Shown: piece after piece, positions 9,088 through 19,351 of the stretch | Position numbering within the stretch: position 1 is the first letter of the stretch | Layout of the letters: the number at the start of each line of letters is the position of its first letter | Assembly (NCBI RefSeq): GCF_001949145.1 | Contig: NW_019091630.1 | Location: forward strand, 120,097 to 149,930 | Source: Acanthaster planci | Taxonomy: Eukaryota > Echinodermata > Asteroidea > Valvatida > Acanthasteridae | Length of the DNA: 29,834 bases | Reading direction: 5' to 3' | Made by a program: the position numbers and the translations under genes | The notes under the pieces: generated by a model | What the model was told of the DNA's origin: nothing | What the model saw: the letters and a program-made list of their open reading frames with translations, nothing else | Databases searched by the model: none

Positions 9088-10409
9088 CTGACGAAAAACA
9101 AAACATTACGAATGTGCACTTTCTCGTGACAGCTAAAAATAGTTTAAACTACAGCGGAATTCGATTTTTATCCTTCTAATGTTTTGATAGATTTTTCTCC
9201 TTTTTTGTGGGGGGAATTAATTCGTAATTGCTTTGTACACGACGATGCCTATTTGCCTATTTGACGATTACTGCGTTGTCCAGAAAAGCCAATCCAATTT
9301 GTCAGATTTTAGATTAGATTTGTCAGATTTTAGAACAGATTTTAGTCTGCTGTCAACTTGAATGAGCCGTGCAGTGTGCATCGAGTGCATTTAGTCAGTT
9401 GTGACTAATTGCTTGCGTAACTGTGTTTAACCGGTTAGCCCAGTAAAGTGTTTCCAATGTGGGCGTTAACGGATACCATGTTGCTGCTGCATTAATCAGA
9501 CATCTCAATCATAAGCAAGATCATGATGACGACATGGAAATAACAAAAATCAGGGACAATTAAAGCCTATACCTACAATCACTCGTCCCACACAGTATCT
9601 CGGACAGTTTTTAAGTTGAAGACAAAATATCGTATGCCGAAAAGAATATGGCGGCCTGGGTGGAAGGTCACCTTTGACACTAGACAACAATATCATAATG
9701 AGATTCAAATGCCAGTGTCCCAAAATATGAAAGCGCATACTGATTTTTTAAAACTCAGTTAATCAGTAAATCCTTGACAAACGGAGTAGAGCAGATGTTT
9801 TGCCCCCAGTTGTATGGTTATTCTGCTACTGGTTCAGCTTTGTCCCGATTTCAAGTCCGAATACAGTTACACTGCGCTCAACGAAGTAAGAAAAGTGGCC
9901 TAAATAGTGCTACTATTAATTTACTCCAAGAACAGCAGAGCTCAAAACCCCGATGGCTTGAGAATGAAAGGAGTATGACTAGTCATGTATGTGAACTATA
10001 TGTTCACGTATACATGAGTTCACACACGTTCAATTTTTAAACCACTTGGTACAAAATCACGCTTCCTGCTTGTCCATGAAACATACTTTTTGACTGTATA
10101 AGTTCCATAGTTTTACCTCCTCAACGAATAAAAATACAAACAGCTTGAAATTGCTCTTTTTATATGATCTTACGAAAAGGTTTAAAGTTTAAGTTAATGA
10201 AAATCATCTTCTGCATTAATAAGGAAATCTAAGGCATTGCTTGTGCTTGGCCTATTTATGATCGATGTGTTGCTGGTCGGGTTTAAAGAAGACTAGTCAT
10301 TATCGTAAAAAATCGAAAAAATATTCAACAGTAACTGGCACATGTACGAATCTGGGCTAAATTACACGTGTCGAAAGTCTGAATGAGCAGATATTGGAAA
10401 CTGGGCGCC

Positions 10410-11335
10410 AATTTATCTGTGATTATAAAGGAAACGTCATTATGGCAAAGCATGCACCTTTGTAACGGTATTGAACATGCATGCTTTCCACATAGAGTTT
10501 CGCCGATCATTGTCCACCATTAAACCGAGCCGAAAAAAAGAAGGTTGCTACTTACTCTACGGCAGTTTTCCTTCAGTCGGAATTGATTTTCGAAGGGCGC
10601 CTGTACGATTTTCCTCCCAGAATCCGAATACTTCCTCTATTAGTACGGACCAACAGATACTTATGACTAACCGGTTGCAACATCGAACGTATGTACGTGT
10701 TAACTGCTTAGTATCGTGAACGACTCGAGTCAGCAGCTAGACCCTGGACTCTCCAAATTGTTGCCAAATTACTGTTCTGGCGTTCTGATTTTAAAAGCTA
10801 CTTCAATTTATGCTTGAAATTCATCATCTTGAAATGTTAAGCCCTTGGAAATGCAAGACAGGATATGGCAGCTGGAATTTGAACAGAATATCAAGTAATT
10901 TGAGCACCTGGGGTTTGTTTTGTGCCAAAGATCTCCCGATTTTTGATGTGATCGGGGATTCCGAAACCGTTCTCCAACCACGTGATGATACCAAGTCATT
11001 AAATATTGATGGGTATCCTATCCCACAGAGGCGAGACAGACCTGACAGGCTAGGTAGCGGTCATTAACATACATCAGTAGCACTATATTAACTTCACCTG
11101 AAGGAGGGATCTGGAGTCGGATCATGCTGAAATTATCTGACTACAAATTGAGCCCCCCCCGCCAAAAAGTTTTTGTTGGTTATGGTCATAGACCACCAAG
11201 CTCCACTGTCGATACAGATTATGTAGTCGAATGTAGCTTTGAGAATGTCTCCAGTCTAGACATGGATGTTTTCATTCTTGGTAGTATTAACAGACTTGCA
11301 ATGAATTTCTTTAAGCAGCCTCACAGGCCCTGATT
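10410..11335. other. Spacer between copies A and B
   Basis: About 0.9 kb not shared with either copy. It contains a 10-bp inverted repeat (AAAGCATGCA at 10447-10456, TGCATGCTTT at 10478-10487) and two plus-strand open frames (10810-11067, 85 codons; 11124-11333, 69 codons). Neither frame has splice context or a recognisable domain, so I do not call them genes. Confidence 0.45.
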
Positions 11336-13293
11336 CGAGTCGTTATTCTGTATAACATGATCCCTTCACCACTCTGCAGCTGAAGGGGTCAGCGACAAGC
11401 TCTGTAATCTCTGCCTCATATTCGAATGAATAACTTGAGGCCTTGGTTTCAACACGAACAGATTGATACTCTTCAGGAATCATTGCTTCATGACAGTTGC
11501 TGATTATAAAGCTTAAAACAGGAAATGTCATCTATTTTCAGATTAGTTCGGGGAAAAAGGAGTTCACTTCCTGCCCAAGTGGACGAAATGTCCGACTAAT
11601 CGAGTGACTGAGTTTTTCAGTTGATCGGAGGGAGTGACCTATCTCTCGAATGGAGAGATTTTGCGCTCTTGCAAATTTTGCAGTAGATTTGGCAGTGATG
11701 AAAGCGGCTAAAGTGGTCAAAGTTACTCGGTCACAGTGTGTTCGTCTCACTGGATATCAGGCGTGACATGTCATCTAAAAAATGTTCATCTAATTGGGAT
11801 CTGACAAGAAACAAAATAATGTGAATGTGCACTTTCTCGTGAAGCTAAAAATAGTTCAGTCAGCAGCATTTTTTTACTATTGTGAAAGATTTTTTTTCTC
11901 GTTTTAATTAATTTGTCACTTTTTCACACGACGATGTCATTTGCCAATTGGACGATTGCTACGTTGTCCAGAAAGCATCAATCAAATTGATCTTCCACAG
12001 ATCGTAGACTTCAGTTTGTCAATCGTGACTAATTACCAGCGCAACTAATTTTGCCCCCATGTTTAATGACCTTTTCAGCCGGTTAACCCAATGAAATTTC
12101 CGATGGAGGCATAACCTGATACCACGTTGCTGCTGCATCAATCAGACATATAAATAATCAATGCGCGTGACCCATTATGGAAAGAACAAAACTAGGGACA
12201 ACAAGCAAACATTTCACACCAACAATACTCGTCTTGCGCAATACTTCGGAATGACTTTTGGGTGACGAGAAAATTCGGGATTCCCCCCAAGCCCCGCTGG
12301 AAGGTCACCTGTGGCATTGGATAACGATATCAAAATGAGATTCAACTGCAATGCCCCGAAAAGTGAAGCCGTACCGATTTTTGTTTCAAAACTCAATCAG
12401 TGAATTATTGACAAAGGAAAAGCCCCACAATCCCATATGTTGTGCATGACTCAGAGAAAAGCGGATGTTATTTTTCTCACGGTAGTATGGTCTTTCTGCT
12501 ATGGGTTCATTTTTTCCCGGATTAAAGCCCGAATACAGTGACTCTGCCCGCAACGAAATCTTGAAAGTGGCCGAAATAGTGCTACTTTTACTGTAAGCGA
12601 AGAACAGATAGCTCAAAACCAGCAAAATTAAATGTATGTGAACAATCGGGGCGTGGACTATATGTTAACTATATGCTCACATTAAATGACTTCATGAACG
12701 TGTAATTTTCAAACCACTGCATGGATACAAGATCATGCGCCCTGGTTTCCCATGTAACACAATTGCGTCCACTATATCACGTGACCTATAGTGTCTATCA
12801 ACCCCATAGCAACGTGTGTTTTGAGTATTGTTTACAAACAGCCAAGTTACGGTACAGTGCCCAGCACATCAGTAGTCCGAGTACGGTGCCTACCTTCGAT
12901 TTTATTTTCGGTAAATGTTACTTGTGACACACTTTGCTTTGGGTGGACGCCGTTTTTGTTGATATCTAATACCCATTCTACCTAGCTGGCGCAATGGGTC
13001 TATTTTCGACTGCGCCAATTCTACATTTTGCTCCCTCAACGGTTTAAAATTGCCAGCTTTCATATGATTTTGTTTAAAGGTTGGAAGTATAAATTAATGA
13101 AAATAGTTTCCCACATTAATTAGGAAATTTAGAGTCGATATGTTTCTGGTCGGTTTCAAAAAAGACTTGGGTAGTCAATAATCGTAAAAGATTCGAGAAA
13201 TTATTCAACAGCAATCAGCACATGTATAAAATCGGGCTGCGTTACATCATTTGTGTTAAAAGTCTCGACGAGCGGTTTTTAGAGATTGGGCAC
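11336..13293. repeat. Segmental duplication copy B
   Basis: Direct-orientation partner of 8237-10409, offset by about 3.1 kb at the start. It begins at GAGTCGTTATTCTGTAT and ends near GGGCACCA. It lacks the ~325-bp interval present in A and has several private insertions, for example around 12410-12450. Matching minus-strand open frames exist in both copies (8191-8421 with 11343-11531; 9550-9738 with 12214-12396). In the best-aligned stretch of the first pair, however, most base differences change the amino acid, so they do not look like coding sequence under constraint. Confidence 0.85.
11641..11659. other. Hairpin ATCTCTC-GAATG-GAGAGAT (copy B)
   Basis: Homologue of the copy A hairpin. The stem is perfect and the GAATG loop identical. 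Stem positions 1 and 4 differ from copy A on both arms in a compensating way. Confidence 0.7.
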
Positions 13294-13619
13294 CACTATG
13301 GCCATATATTCCTTATATGCACTCCACACTTAACTTAAAATCAATCAAATAGCTGTGTTCGAAAAGAATTACTCCAAAGTTCCAACTACCTTATGTATCT
13401 TTTAACCTTTTTTCCTGATGTAGAGTTTGTATTTTTATCTGGAAATGTGTAAAATTTTAACATTTTAAAGATTGTTAAGTAGAAACGCTCATTTTGAAAA
13501 GAGACAGTGGCTTACAAATACTTCACACTAACAAGATTACCGCAAAGAGCAATTCTATAATAGGCTAAAAGGTTTTTTCTTTTTCTGTTCAGCTAAATAA
13601 ATTATGATGATTCTCGCCA

Positions 13620-13770
13620 GCACTGCTTCAAGAACCTGTCATGCTCACCACTTATCACTTCCTTTGCATTTTGTGCTTTCCTATATATGGGAGCCTGATG
13701 GGAGCGACGGATAGGAAAGAAAATGTGCACGTAAAAAAAGGATGCCATTAGCAAGTAATGGTTCCTTCAA
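13620..13770. repeat. Dispersed repeat, copy 1 (related to 16450-16590)
   Basis: GTCATGCTCACCACTTAT...GTGCTTTCCTATATATGGGAGCCTGATG...GAAAATGTGCAC here matches GTCATGTTAACCACTCAT...GCGCTTTCCTATATGAGAGCCAGATG...GAAAATGTACAT near 16473. The two copies flank the CRE-rich arrays in the same orientation, so the array may be an expanded internal part of a larger repeated unit, or two element copies may have landed nearby. Confidence 0.5.
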
Positions 13771-13854
13771 ACTTCAATGAAAGAAACTGGTGGATAGAAT
13801 TCGCGATCTAGTAAGTGATTTGAATCAGCGGCACTGTAAATTTAGTTAGTTGGA

Positions 13855-14870
13855 AACTAGAGGTTCAACGGTTGTTAAAACAACCGCTGTTTTGGGATTT
13901 TCGAGCAAGCATTTTAAAAATTATTTCATGACGTCAGCATGACGTCATCGTGACGTCACATGAGGTCATTTATTTAGCCTAATTTTTTTATCAAGGTCTT
14001 TGTTGGCTATCACTTTTATAGCGATCAAACATTGCGAAAGTTTCAAAATAGTGGCTTGAAAATGTGTACAATGTCTACGGGCCTGAAACACCTATGCAAA
14101 AAAGCTGCTCCTTCAAGATGTCACGTGATTTGCGTTTAAAAAAAAATTGAAATATTATTCGATATTCGGACTTTTGGGTATATTTGTAATCGAACAAAGA
14201 CGAAAAAATACGACGAAAAAAAATTTCCTTTCGTTCTCATAGTAATCTTCAATCGAAGTTCAGGACTACTCTCATTCAGATCGAAATATTGCGTAGCTGA
14301 AAAACGTGTACAAAACCTATGGGGGAACAAACTGCAGCTTTCATGTCACGTGACCTCTGATGAAATTATCATAACGATAAGTTTTTGGGAACCTCTCTTC
14401 ATCAGCGACTTTAAGTGTACATTAAAGGAAATAATTCAGATTTACTAACCTGCCGAAATAGGCTGTTGAAAAACGTATACAAACCCCAAGGGGGAGATTA
14501 AATATCCAAAAATCCATTAAAAATATGTGATGACGTCATCATAACGTAATAAATTTATTTCATCAGGGTCTTTGTTGGCTGGAACTTTGAAGTTAATCAA
14601 ACCTCTGAGAATTGCGCAAATGCTGGCTTGAAAACGTGTACAAAGTCAATGGGCTGAAATAAATATTGAAAATTCAATACTAAATCGCACGATGACGTCA
14701 TCATGACGTCATTTCTTTAAAATAATTCTGGGATGAGGGTCTTTGTTGGCTGTCACTTGGATTGAAAATAGTTTTTTGCCAACGTGTACAAAGTAAATCG
14801 GAAAAAATTAAATATTTCAAAATTCAAAAAGAATTCACGTGATGACATCATCGTCCAAATTTTCTCCTAG
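13855..14870. repeat. Diverged CRE-rich tandem array, about 145-240 bp period
   Basis: Units share GGGTCTTTGTTGGCT (about 13997, 14568, 14738), then AACGTGTACAAA-like (14062, 14304, 14474, 14635, 14780), then a TGACGTCATCATGACGTCA-type block. The array opens with an 18-bp hairpin (13869-13886, CGGTTGTT-AA-AACAACCG). TGACGTCA octamers lie at 13929, 13940, 13951, 14531, 14693 and 14704. Copies are much diverged, so it is an old satellite-like array or the internal repeats of a transposon. Confidence 0.6.
13869..13886. other. 18-bp hairpin CGGTTGTT-AA-AACAACCG
   Basis: Perfect 8-bp arms with an AA centre, next to an ACTAGAGG motif at about 13857. ACTAGAGG recurs at about 14967 and 15138, near GCTGTTCCGG repeats. 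These may mark element ends, but no target duplication is evident. Confidence 0.6.
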
Positions 14871-14999
14871 GACCATGCTTAAATAATTGTCCAAAGGCCT
14901 GCTAAGTTTGAGGTCGATCAGATTAAGGAAACTGGCAAAGTCGACTGGTGGAAGGAATCGGGCTAAAAAAAAACTAGAGGAAAAAAAATCAGAAAAGCA

Positions 15000-15140
15000 A
15001 CAGCTGTTCCGGCTGTTGCCGAATCAGCTGAAAAAGAAAAAAAAATAACGGAAACAAAAACTGTTCCGGCTCTTGCTGAACTTAACAGCTAGAAATTTAA
15101 CGAAAATAAAACTGTTCCGGCTGTTGCCAAACAGCTAACT
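15000..15140. repeat. Three CTGTTCCGGCTGTTGC repeats
   Basis: CTGTTCCGGCTGTTGC at about 15004, CTGTTCCGGCTCTTGC at about 15061 and CTGTTCCGGCTGTTGC at about 15111, each followed by a CAGCT-containing segment and preceded by A-rich DNA with GGAAAC or GAAAAT. Period is roughly 50-57 bp. They separate the two CRE-bearing arrays. Confidence 0.7.
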
Positions 15141-15220
15141 AGAGGTTATCTGTCTGTTTGCCAACAGAACAGGTTGAACAATCAGTCTACCGCACAAACG
15201 TGAGAGCGTAAATCTCTCAT

Positions 15221-15790
15221 TATGGCCATTGGGATCTAAGGTTTCAACAGAATATCAGGCATGTACTTCAGGATATAACAACCTTTAAGTAAAATGTTAT
15301 TTGACTCCACACCAATGACGTCATCATCACATCAGGTACATATTCCTCTAGAGCACTCCCTTTTCAAGATATCTGCTAGATTTGAACTGGATCTGACATG
15401 TACTTCACGAGATAGGACTTTAAAGACCTTTAATGCACCTTTAATGTCACCTGACTCGTCTCCTGATGACGTCATCATCACATAAGTTCAATATTACTCT
15501 AAAGCACTCAGTTATCAAGATATCTGCAAGATTTCAATCCGATCAGACATGTGCTTAAGGAGATATAGGGCCTTAAAAGTTGCACCTTTAATGTCACGTG
15601 ACTTGTCTCCTGATTACGTCATCATCATCACTTGAGGTTAATATTTCTATAAAGCACTCTCTTTTCAAGATATCAGCAAGATTTGAACCTGATTGGACAT
15701 CTACGTCGGAAGATATTGTGCCCTAGAGAGTGCAAATTTAACGTCACGTGACTAATTCCCTGATGGCGTCATCAGCAGATGAAACAAACA
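15221..15790. repeat. 150-bp tandem array with CRE/E-box motifs
   Basis: Three full units and a partial leading one. TGACGTCATCATCAC starts at 15316 and 15467, and degenerate copies start at 15614 and 15764, giving spacings of 151, 147 and 150. Each unit carries GCACTC.CTTTTCAAGATATC, a GATTTGAA-C-GAT block and, near the end, TAATGTCACGTGACT-like sequence (an E-box palindrome TCACGTGA in the later units). The 63-codon open frame across two units is a by-product of the repeat. Confidence 0.8.
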
Positions 15791-16044
15791 ACACTAAGAA
15801 AATAAAGCAGGGCTGTTGGGAGCGTGTGTGAGGCTCTTGCTATTTTTTTCTCCCCAACCATCATGTTGAATGAACCTGAAGCCTTTGACATCCCCCGACA
15901 CCAAAATCTGGATACGCTGCTAGGTGCCTGCCGCCTTGTGGAAACACAGACAACGCACGTTACACGTAGTAGTTGGTGAATAAAACCAAAGTAACCAGGA
16001 AGGAAATAACACAAAGAGCCAGGGCTCTGGAAGTGTTTCAAAAA

Positions 16045-16150
16045 GCAATGCCATTTAGGAACAAAGCATCCGCGAAGGGCTGCACTGATTGGGCAGAACT
16101 GGCAACTGGTCGAGTGACATGCATTTTTCTGCTCGTTTGCCAAGTGTTTG
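16045..16150. repeat. Dispersed repeat, copy 2 (related to 5575-5740)
   Basis: Shorter relative of the repeat at 5575, lacking the ~60-base middle part. The segment includes an inverted CCAAT box (TGATTGGG). The overlapping long minus-strand open frame (15772-16161) spans this repeat and part of the array and is not supported as a gene. Confidence 0.45.
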
Positions 16151-16218
16151 TCCTTGAGCATTCTATTTTGTATGTGCGTTTTTTTGTTTTTTGTTTTTTC
16201 TTCTTTTTTTTCTTACAG

Positions 16219-16316
16219 CTTGCGGGCAACTGAAACTCAGCATACATCATGACTCCATGAACAAGACTCCAATCATGTTACTCAAAAAACCTCTACAAGA
16301 AGGAAAGCTGGGTTGA
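16219..16316 (+). CDS. Weak candidate terminal exon
   Basis: A very long pyrimidine tract (about 16176-16214) ends in TTACAG at 16218. Entered after two bases, the frame is open for 31 codons to TGA at 16314-16316. The phase would match a phase-1 donor such as the one at 5511, but that is over 10 kb away across repeats. The composition is unremarkable (starting CGQLKLSIHH) and no domain is seen. The tract may simply be a T-rich repeat tail. Confidence 0.18.
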
Positions 16317-16449
16317 CAGGAAATGAATAACTTGATGACAGCTCGCAGGTTAGATTGACCCAGATCTGTGCCCCGTGTGACCGCTGGGTTGCGCTTCGCT
16401 CCTTCGAAAACCCCAAAACACCGTTCTTTGAACTATGGCAGCAATACCT

Positions 16450-16590
16450 TGATTCTCTCTGCAGGAAGTTGTCATGTTAACCACTCATGCCTCGTTTTCA
16501 GATGCGCTTTCCTATATGAGAGCCAGATGAAGATAACAGATTGGGAAAATGTACATGGCAACAAAAGCACGATCAGACAAAAAAATTGGC
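16450..16590. repeat. Dispersed repeat, copy 2 (related to 13620-13770)
   Basis: Second copy of the GCTTTCCTATAT..GAGCC.GATG family, in the same orientation. The best-conserved core is about 16473-16560. Confidence 0.5.
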
Positions 16591-16833
16591 AGTTCAAATA
16601 ACTTTACAGGTTACATTGCTCTGTCCACCGGATTGACACTCCCACTTGCATGGTTTCTCTATAGGTTTTTTTTCACCAACAAAGTATAATTTACATACAT
16701 TTTTTTTCTCAACAAAACTCATATCTGGCAGTCCACATACATCAAAACATTAATTTCTTTTGGTGTAATGTCGTGTGTCTCTCTTAACAAGAAAGCCACT
16801 CGTCCCTGAGTTCAATTTGAGCAGCAATTCCAC

Positions 16834-16860
16834 AAAAAACAAAACAAAACAAAACAAAAA
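16834..16860. repeat. AAAAC microsatellite
   Basis: About five units of AAAAC with a slightly longer A run at each end. An ordinary microsatellite. Confidence 0.9.
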
Positions 16861-19030
16861 CTCAGCGAAACAGGCATGGTGAGACTACTAACCGCGTATT
16901 ACACTATGAATCGAAACATCTGGCTTTGTCATTAGGCCTAGATAACTCTCTGTCTAGAGTAAACGTCTGTTCACAGTCTTCCGTTGAGGCATGTGTGCAT
17001 TCCCTGCAAAGTCTGCATCTAGGCTTCGCAGCTTCAACGAATTTTGTAAGCTGAACCAATAATAAGGACTTTTTAAGGGCTCAAGTTTGCATGTGATCCC
17101 TGTCAATGGATTAGGAAGAAGGCCGAAATATCTACGGTGATAAATGAGGCAAACAGGCCAGATTTATCGGTTCGACGTTAGCAACGTCAGGTTCGTATGT
17201 ATGGAAACCGAGTAGTAGGACGTGAACACGAACCGCTGTCTGGCGCAAATGAATCTGCACTAATCAGCATAATTTATGTAACATGTTAATGCTGGTGCCA
17301 TGTTGGACAACCACTGAGCACACCAACGTGAAGAATGGTCGTTTTGAATGTTGGTAATTATGTGTTTCTCCCTGAGCGAATACATTAATTCGACCTCTTT
17401 AAAAATACATTAATATGAGATGGGAAGTAGTGCAGTATGTAGAAAGTTCGTTATATCCTCAATAATTGTCATTCTGTCAGATCTGTACAGTAATTGTTTT
17501 AAATTCCCAGCTTACTTAATGTGCGAATGCGTGCCTGGGCGTAACATCAGCCGTTCGAGTACCTTGCCCGGGAAAACTAATCTCTTCCGACCCGACCAGT
17601 TTTATCCCAGACGTCGCTCGTGTCTACCGCATTGTGGCACCCCCATCATCAGTCCGAACGGGAGACTCGGGATTTGAATAGTGGGCAGTATAGATTGAAA
17701 GTGTGACCATTGTTGCGGGATTGCATTGGTCTTACCGGATGCAATTAATGAAGTGGAATAAATACCGCAGCTTTAAGGCTTCCGTTTTCAGTCAGGACTT
17801 TGTGTGTTGGCCAAACTGATTTACTTGCATTTTATATTTCTGGATTTTTTTTAATGCGCAGTTTAAAGAGTGGTGTTGCCTGCTTGGGAAAAATCAAATA
17901 TTTTAAATCCAAATAGCTGGGTTTTTTAAATGCAAATATTTTCCATTTAATGAATTTATATCAAAGCCTAAACGAAGCTCCCCCACAGCACATATTAAAT
18001 GAATCACACGGCACACTTATTGCGCACTTTGCTATGAGAAACAGCGCTCACTGCTAATGTTTGATGTCCACTGTAAGTCTATTGGAGGTGGATGAATACG
18101 AATCTGATATGATTGACGCAGTTGGCTAAGTTAAAACATTCAGTGTAGTAATCGGAATAAGTGCATAATCATAATCATCATATAAGTAAAACCTTAAGAA
18201 TTCCATGCTGTTTGTCGGACTGGGTGTACCCTATTGTTCTGCATTTTCTTCATGGGTTGACTGTAGATGGCTGTGTGCATACTTACAAATTTTGTAAAAT
18301 CAACAAAAAACGTAATCTTGTAACGGTTCATGTTATCATTATTACCATGATATGGAAACCGCGACAGAAATGCCTGATGAATCTCACCGTGGAAGGATAA
18401 AAAAATTACTGCTGGAAAGCCACATTTTTAGATTCCAAACAAATTTGAAAAGTGCCAACCACGAGAGCCAACACATTAATTGTCCAAATTTCAGTATGAA
18501 TTGAAACGATGAGTTTTTATTGCTAAATTACCTTATATTTTGCCTTAAAATTCCATTAGTTTTGTTGCTGAAACTGCGCAAAACAACAAAACTAAAACGA
18601 AACATTTTTCTGTGCAGATATTCATGAACTGCGTTGTTTACAAAGGTTGTCGTGGCAACGGTTTAGAAAGTCGTCTAACTTTGACAGGTGTGTTAAAATG
18701 GGGCCATTCCACGAGAACATACCCCTCTCCAAATACTTGGCATTCTTACGTGTATCAAGCTTTTTGTTGGGAAAGTGATGAATTATATTGGACTTGTTTA
18801 ACTTCAAAAGTTTATTGACAGCAATTAATGCTGGTCAGCGGTTACTTTGCCAAGGAATGGTCAGCTACTAAAAGCCAACCAATGAGCATGGAGGTGTGAA
18901 TGCCGACTAGATACCAGCACCCTCAAAGGCGGGTCAATGTTGGACCGCTAGCTGAACCTTCATGGACTGCTCTTAACCCTTCCAGAGAGGAAATTTATCA
19001 CCACCATCAATATATGACCAAAGACTGTTT
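16861..19030. other. Gene-free stretch
   Basis: About 2.2 kb with no supported gene. A CpG-richer patch at 17520-17680 (GTTCGAGTACC, ACTCGGGATTTGAAT) superficially recalls tRNA B-box sequence but does not fold into a T-arm and has no partner A box. A CCAAT box occurs near 18876. I see nothing else. Confidence 0.45.
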
Positions 19031-19154
19031 ATAACCATGTCAACGGACAGATGTGTCGAGAAAAATAAAGCAATAGAAGAGATAAACATAATTACCGCGG
19101 TGGATGACAAATACAGTAAAAAGATAATCGATGACTCGCGGTGTCGTGTTGCTG

Positions 19155-19200
19155 GTAGCGACGTTTCGGCTGCTAGTGCTGCTAGCCTTCATCAGGCAAC
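19155..19200 (-). ncRNA. Hammerhead-ribozyme-like core at a Penelope-like element end
   Basis: On the minus strand the order is GTTGC, CTGATGA, A, GGCT, a 12-base loop, AGCC, GAAA, C, GTC, GCTAC. CTGATGA and GAAA are the invariant hammerhead core, GGCT/AGCC can form stem II, and GTTGC/GCTAC can form a five-position stem I with one U-U mismatch directly after the GTC cleavage triplet. Stem III is essentially absent (a single C between GAAA and GTC), so this may be a minimal, dimer-dependent or degenerate ribozyme. Penelope-like elements are known to carry hammerhead motifs in their terminal repeats, and the ORF end next to it fits that. Activity is not shown. Confidence 0.5.
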
Positions 19201-19264
19201 TGAAGTCTGGATGCTGCAGGCGTGTCCCCCGCCGTGTATTGCGGACGCAGTACAGGTGACCTCA

Positions 19265-19279
19265 GCGGGCGTCGCCCGC
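19265..19279. other. GC hairpin GCGGGC-GTC-GCCCGC
   Basis: Perfect 6-bp GC stem with a 3-base loop inside the Penelope-like remnant. Its role, if any, is unknown. Confidence 0.6.
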
Positions 19280-19327
19280 TCCACTTCATGGGCGTGAAGG
19301 GGCGTGTCCTCGGTATGGCTCCGTTGC

Positions 19328-19351
19328 GCTCCGGTGCTCCGGTGCTCCGGT
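19328..19351. repeat. 8-bp tandem triplication
   Basis: Three exact copies of GCTCCGGT. The unit is not a multiple of three, so further expansion would shift the Penelope-like frame. Confidence 0.9.

Larger units (their letters stand above)
8237..10409. repeat. Segmental duplication copy A
   Basis: From GAGTCGTTATTCTGTAT at 8237 to GGGCGCCA at about 10409, this segment aligns collinearly with 11336-13293 over nearly its whole length. Shared landmarks are AAAGTGGTCAAAGTTACTCGG, GTGCACTTTCTCGTGA, ACGTTGTCCAGAAA-like, TTGCTGCTGCAT.AATCAGACAT, GGAAGGTCACCT and GCACATGTA. Divergence is high, roughly a quarter by eye, with small indels. Copy A has about 325 extra bases (about 8753-9077) relative to B, including most of a candidate exon. 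No terminal inverted repeats are visible at the edges. Confidence 0.85.

Noticed and set aside
10554-10630. Minus-strand exon candidate ending at CGTAGA/GTAAGT
   Set aside because: The frame is open, but the acceptor is weak and the overlapping opposite-strand frame is equally open.
8191-11531. Homologous minus-strand frames in copies A and B (EEYQPVRYDTQAS / EEYQSVRVETKAS)
   Set aside because: Most nucleotide differences in the aligned part are amino-acid changing, so similarity follows the duplication rather than coding constraint.
9550-12396. Second homologous frame pair in copies A and B (LNLIMILLSSVKGDLP / LNLILISLSNATGDLP)
   Set aside because: Conserved only as far as the surrounding DNA; no splice sites shared by both copies, and the frames diverge after about 16 residues.
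15772-16161. Longest open frame in the window (129 codons, minus strand)
   Set aside because: It spans the end of the 150-bp array and a dispersed repeat, has no domain, and its composition looks random.
17520-17680. tRNA-like or tRNA-derived SINE sequence
   Set aside because: B-box-like words are present but no T-arm, anticodon arm or A box can be folded.
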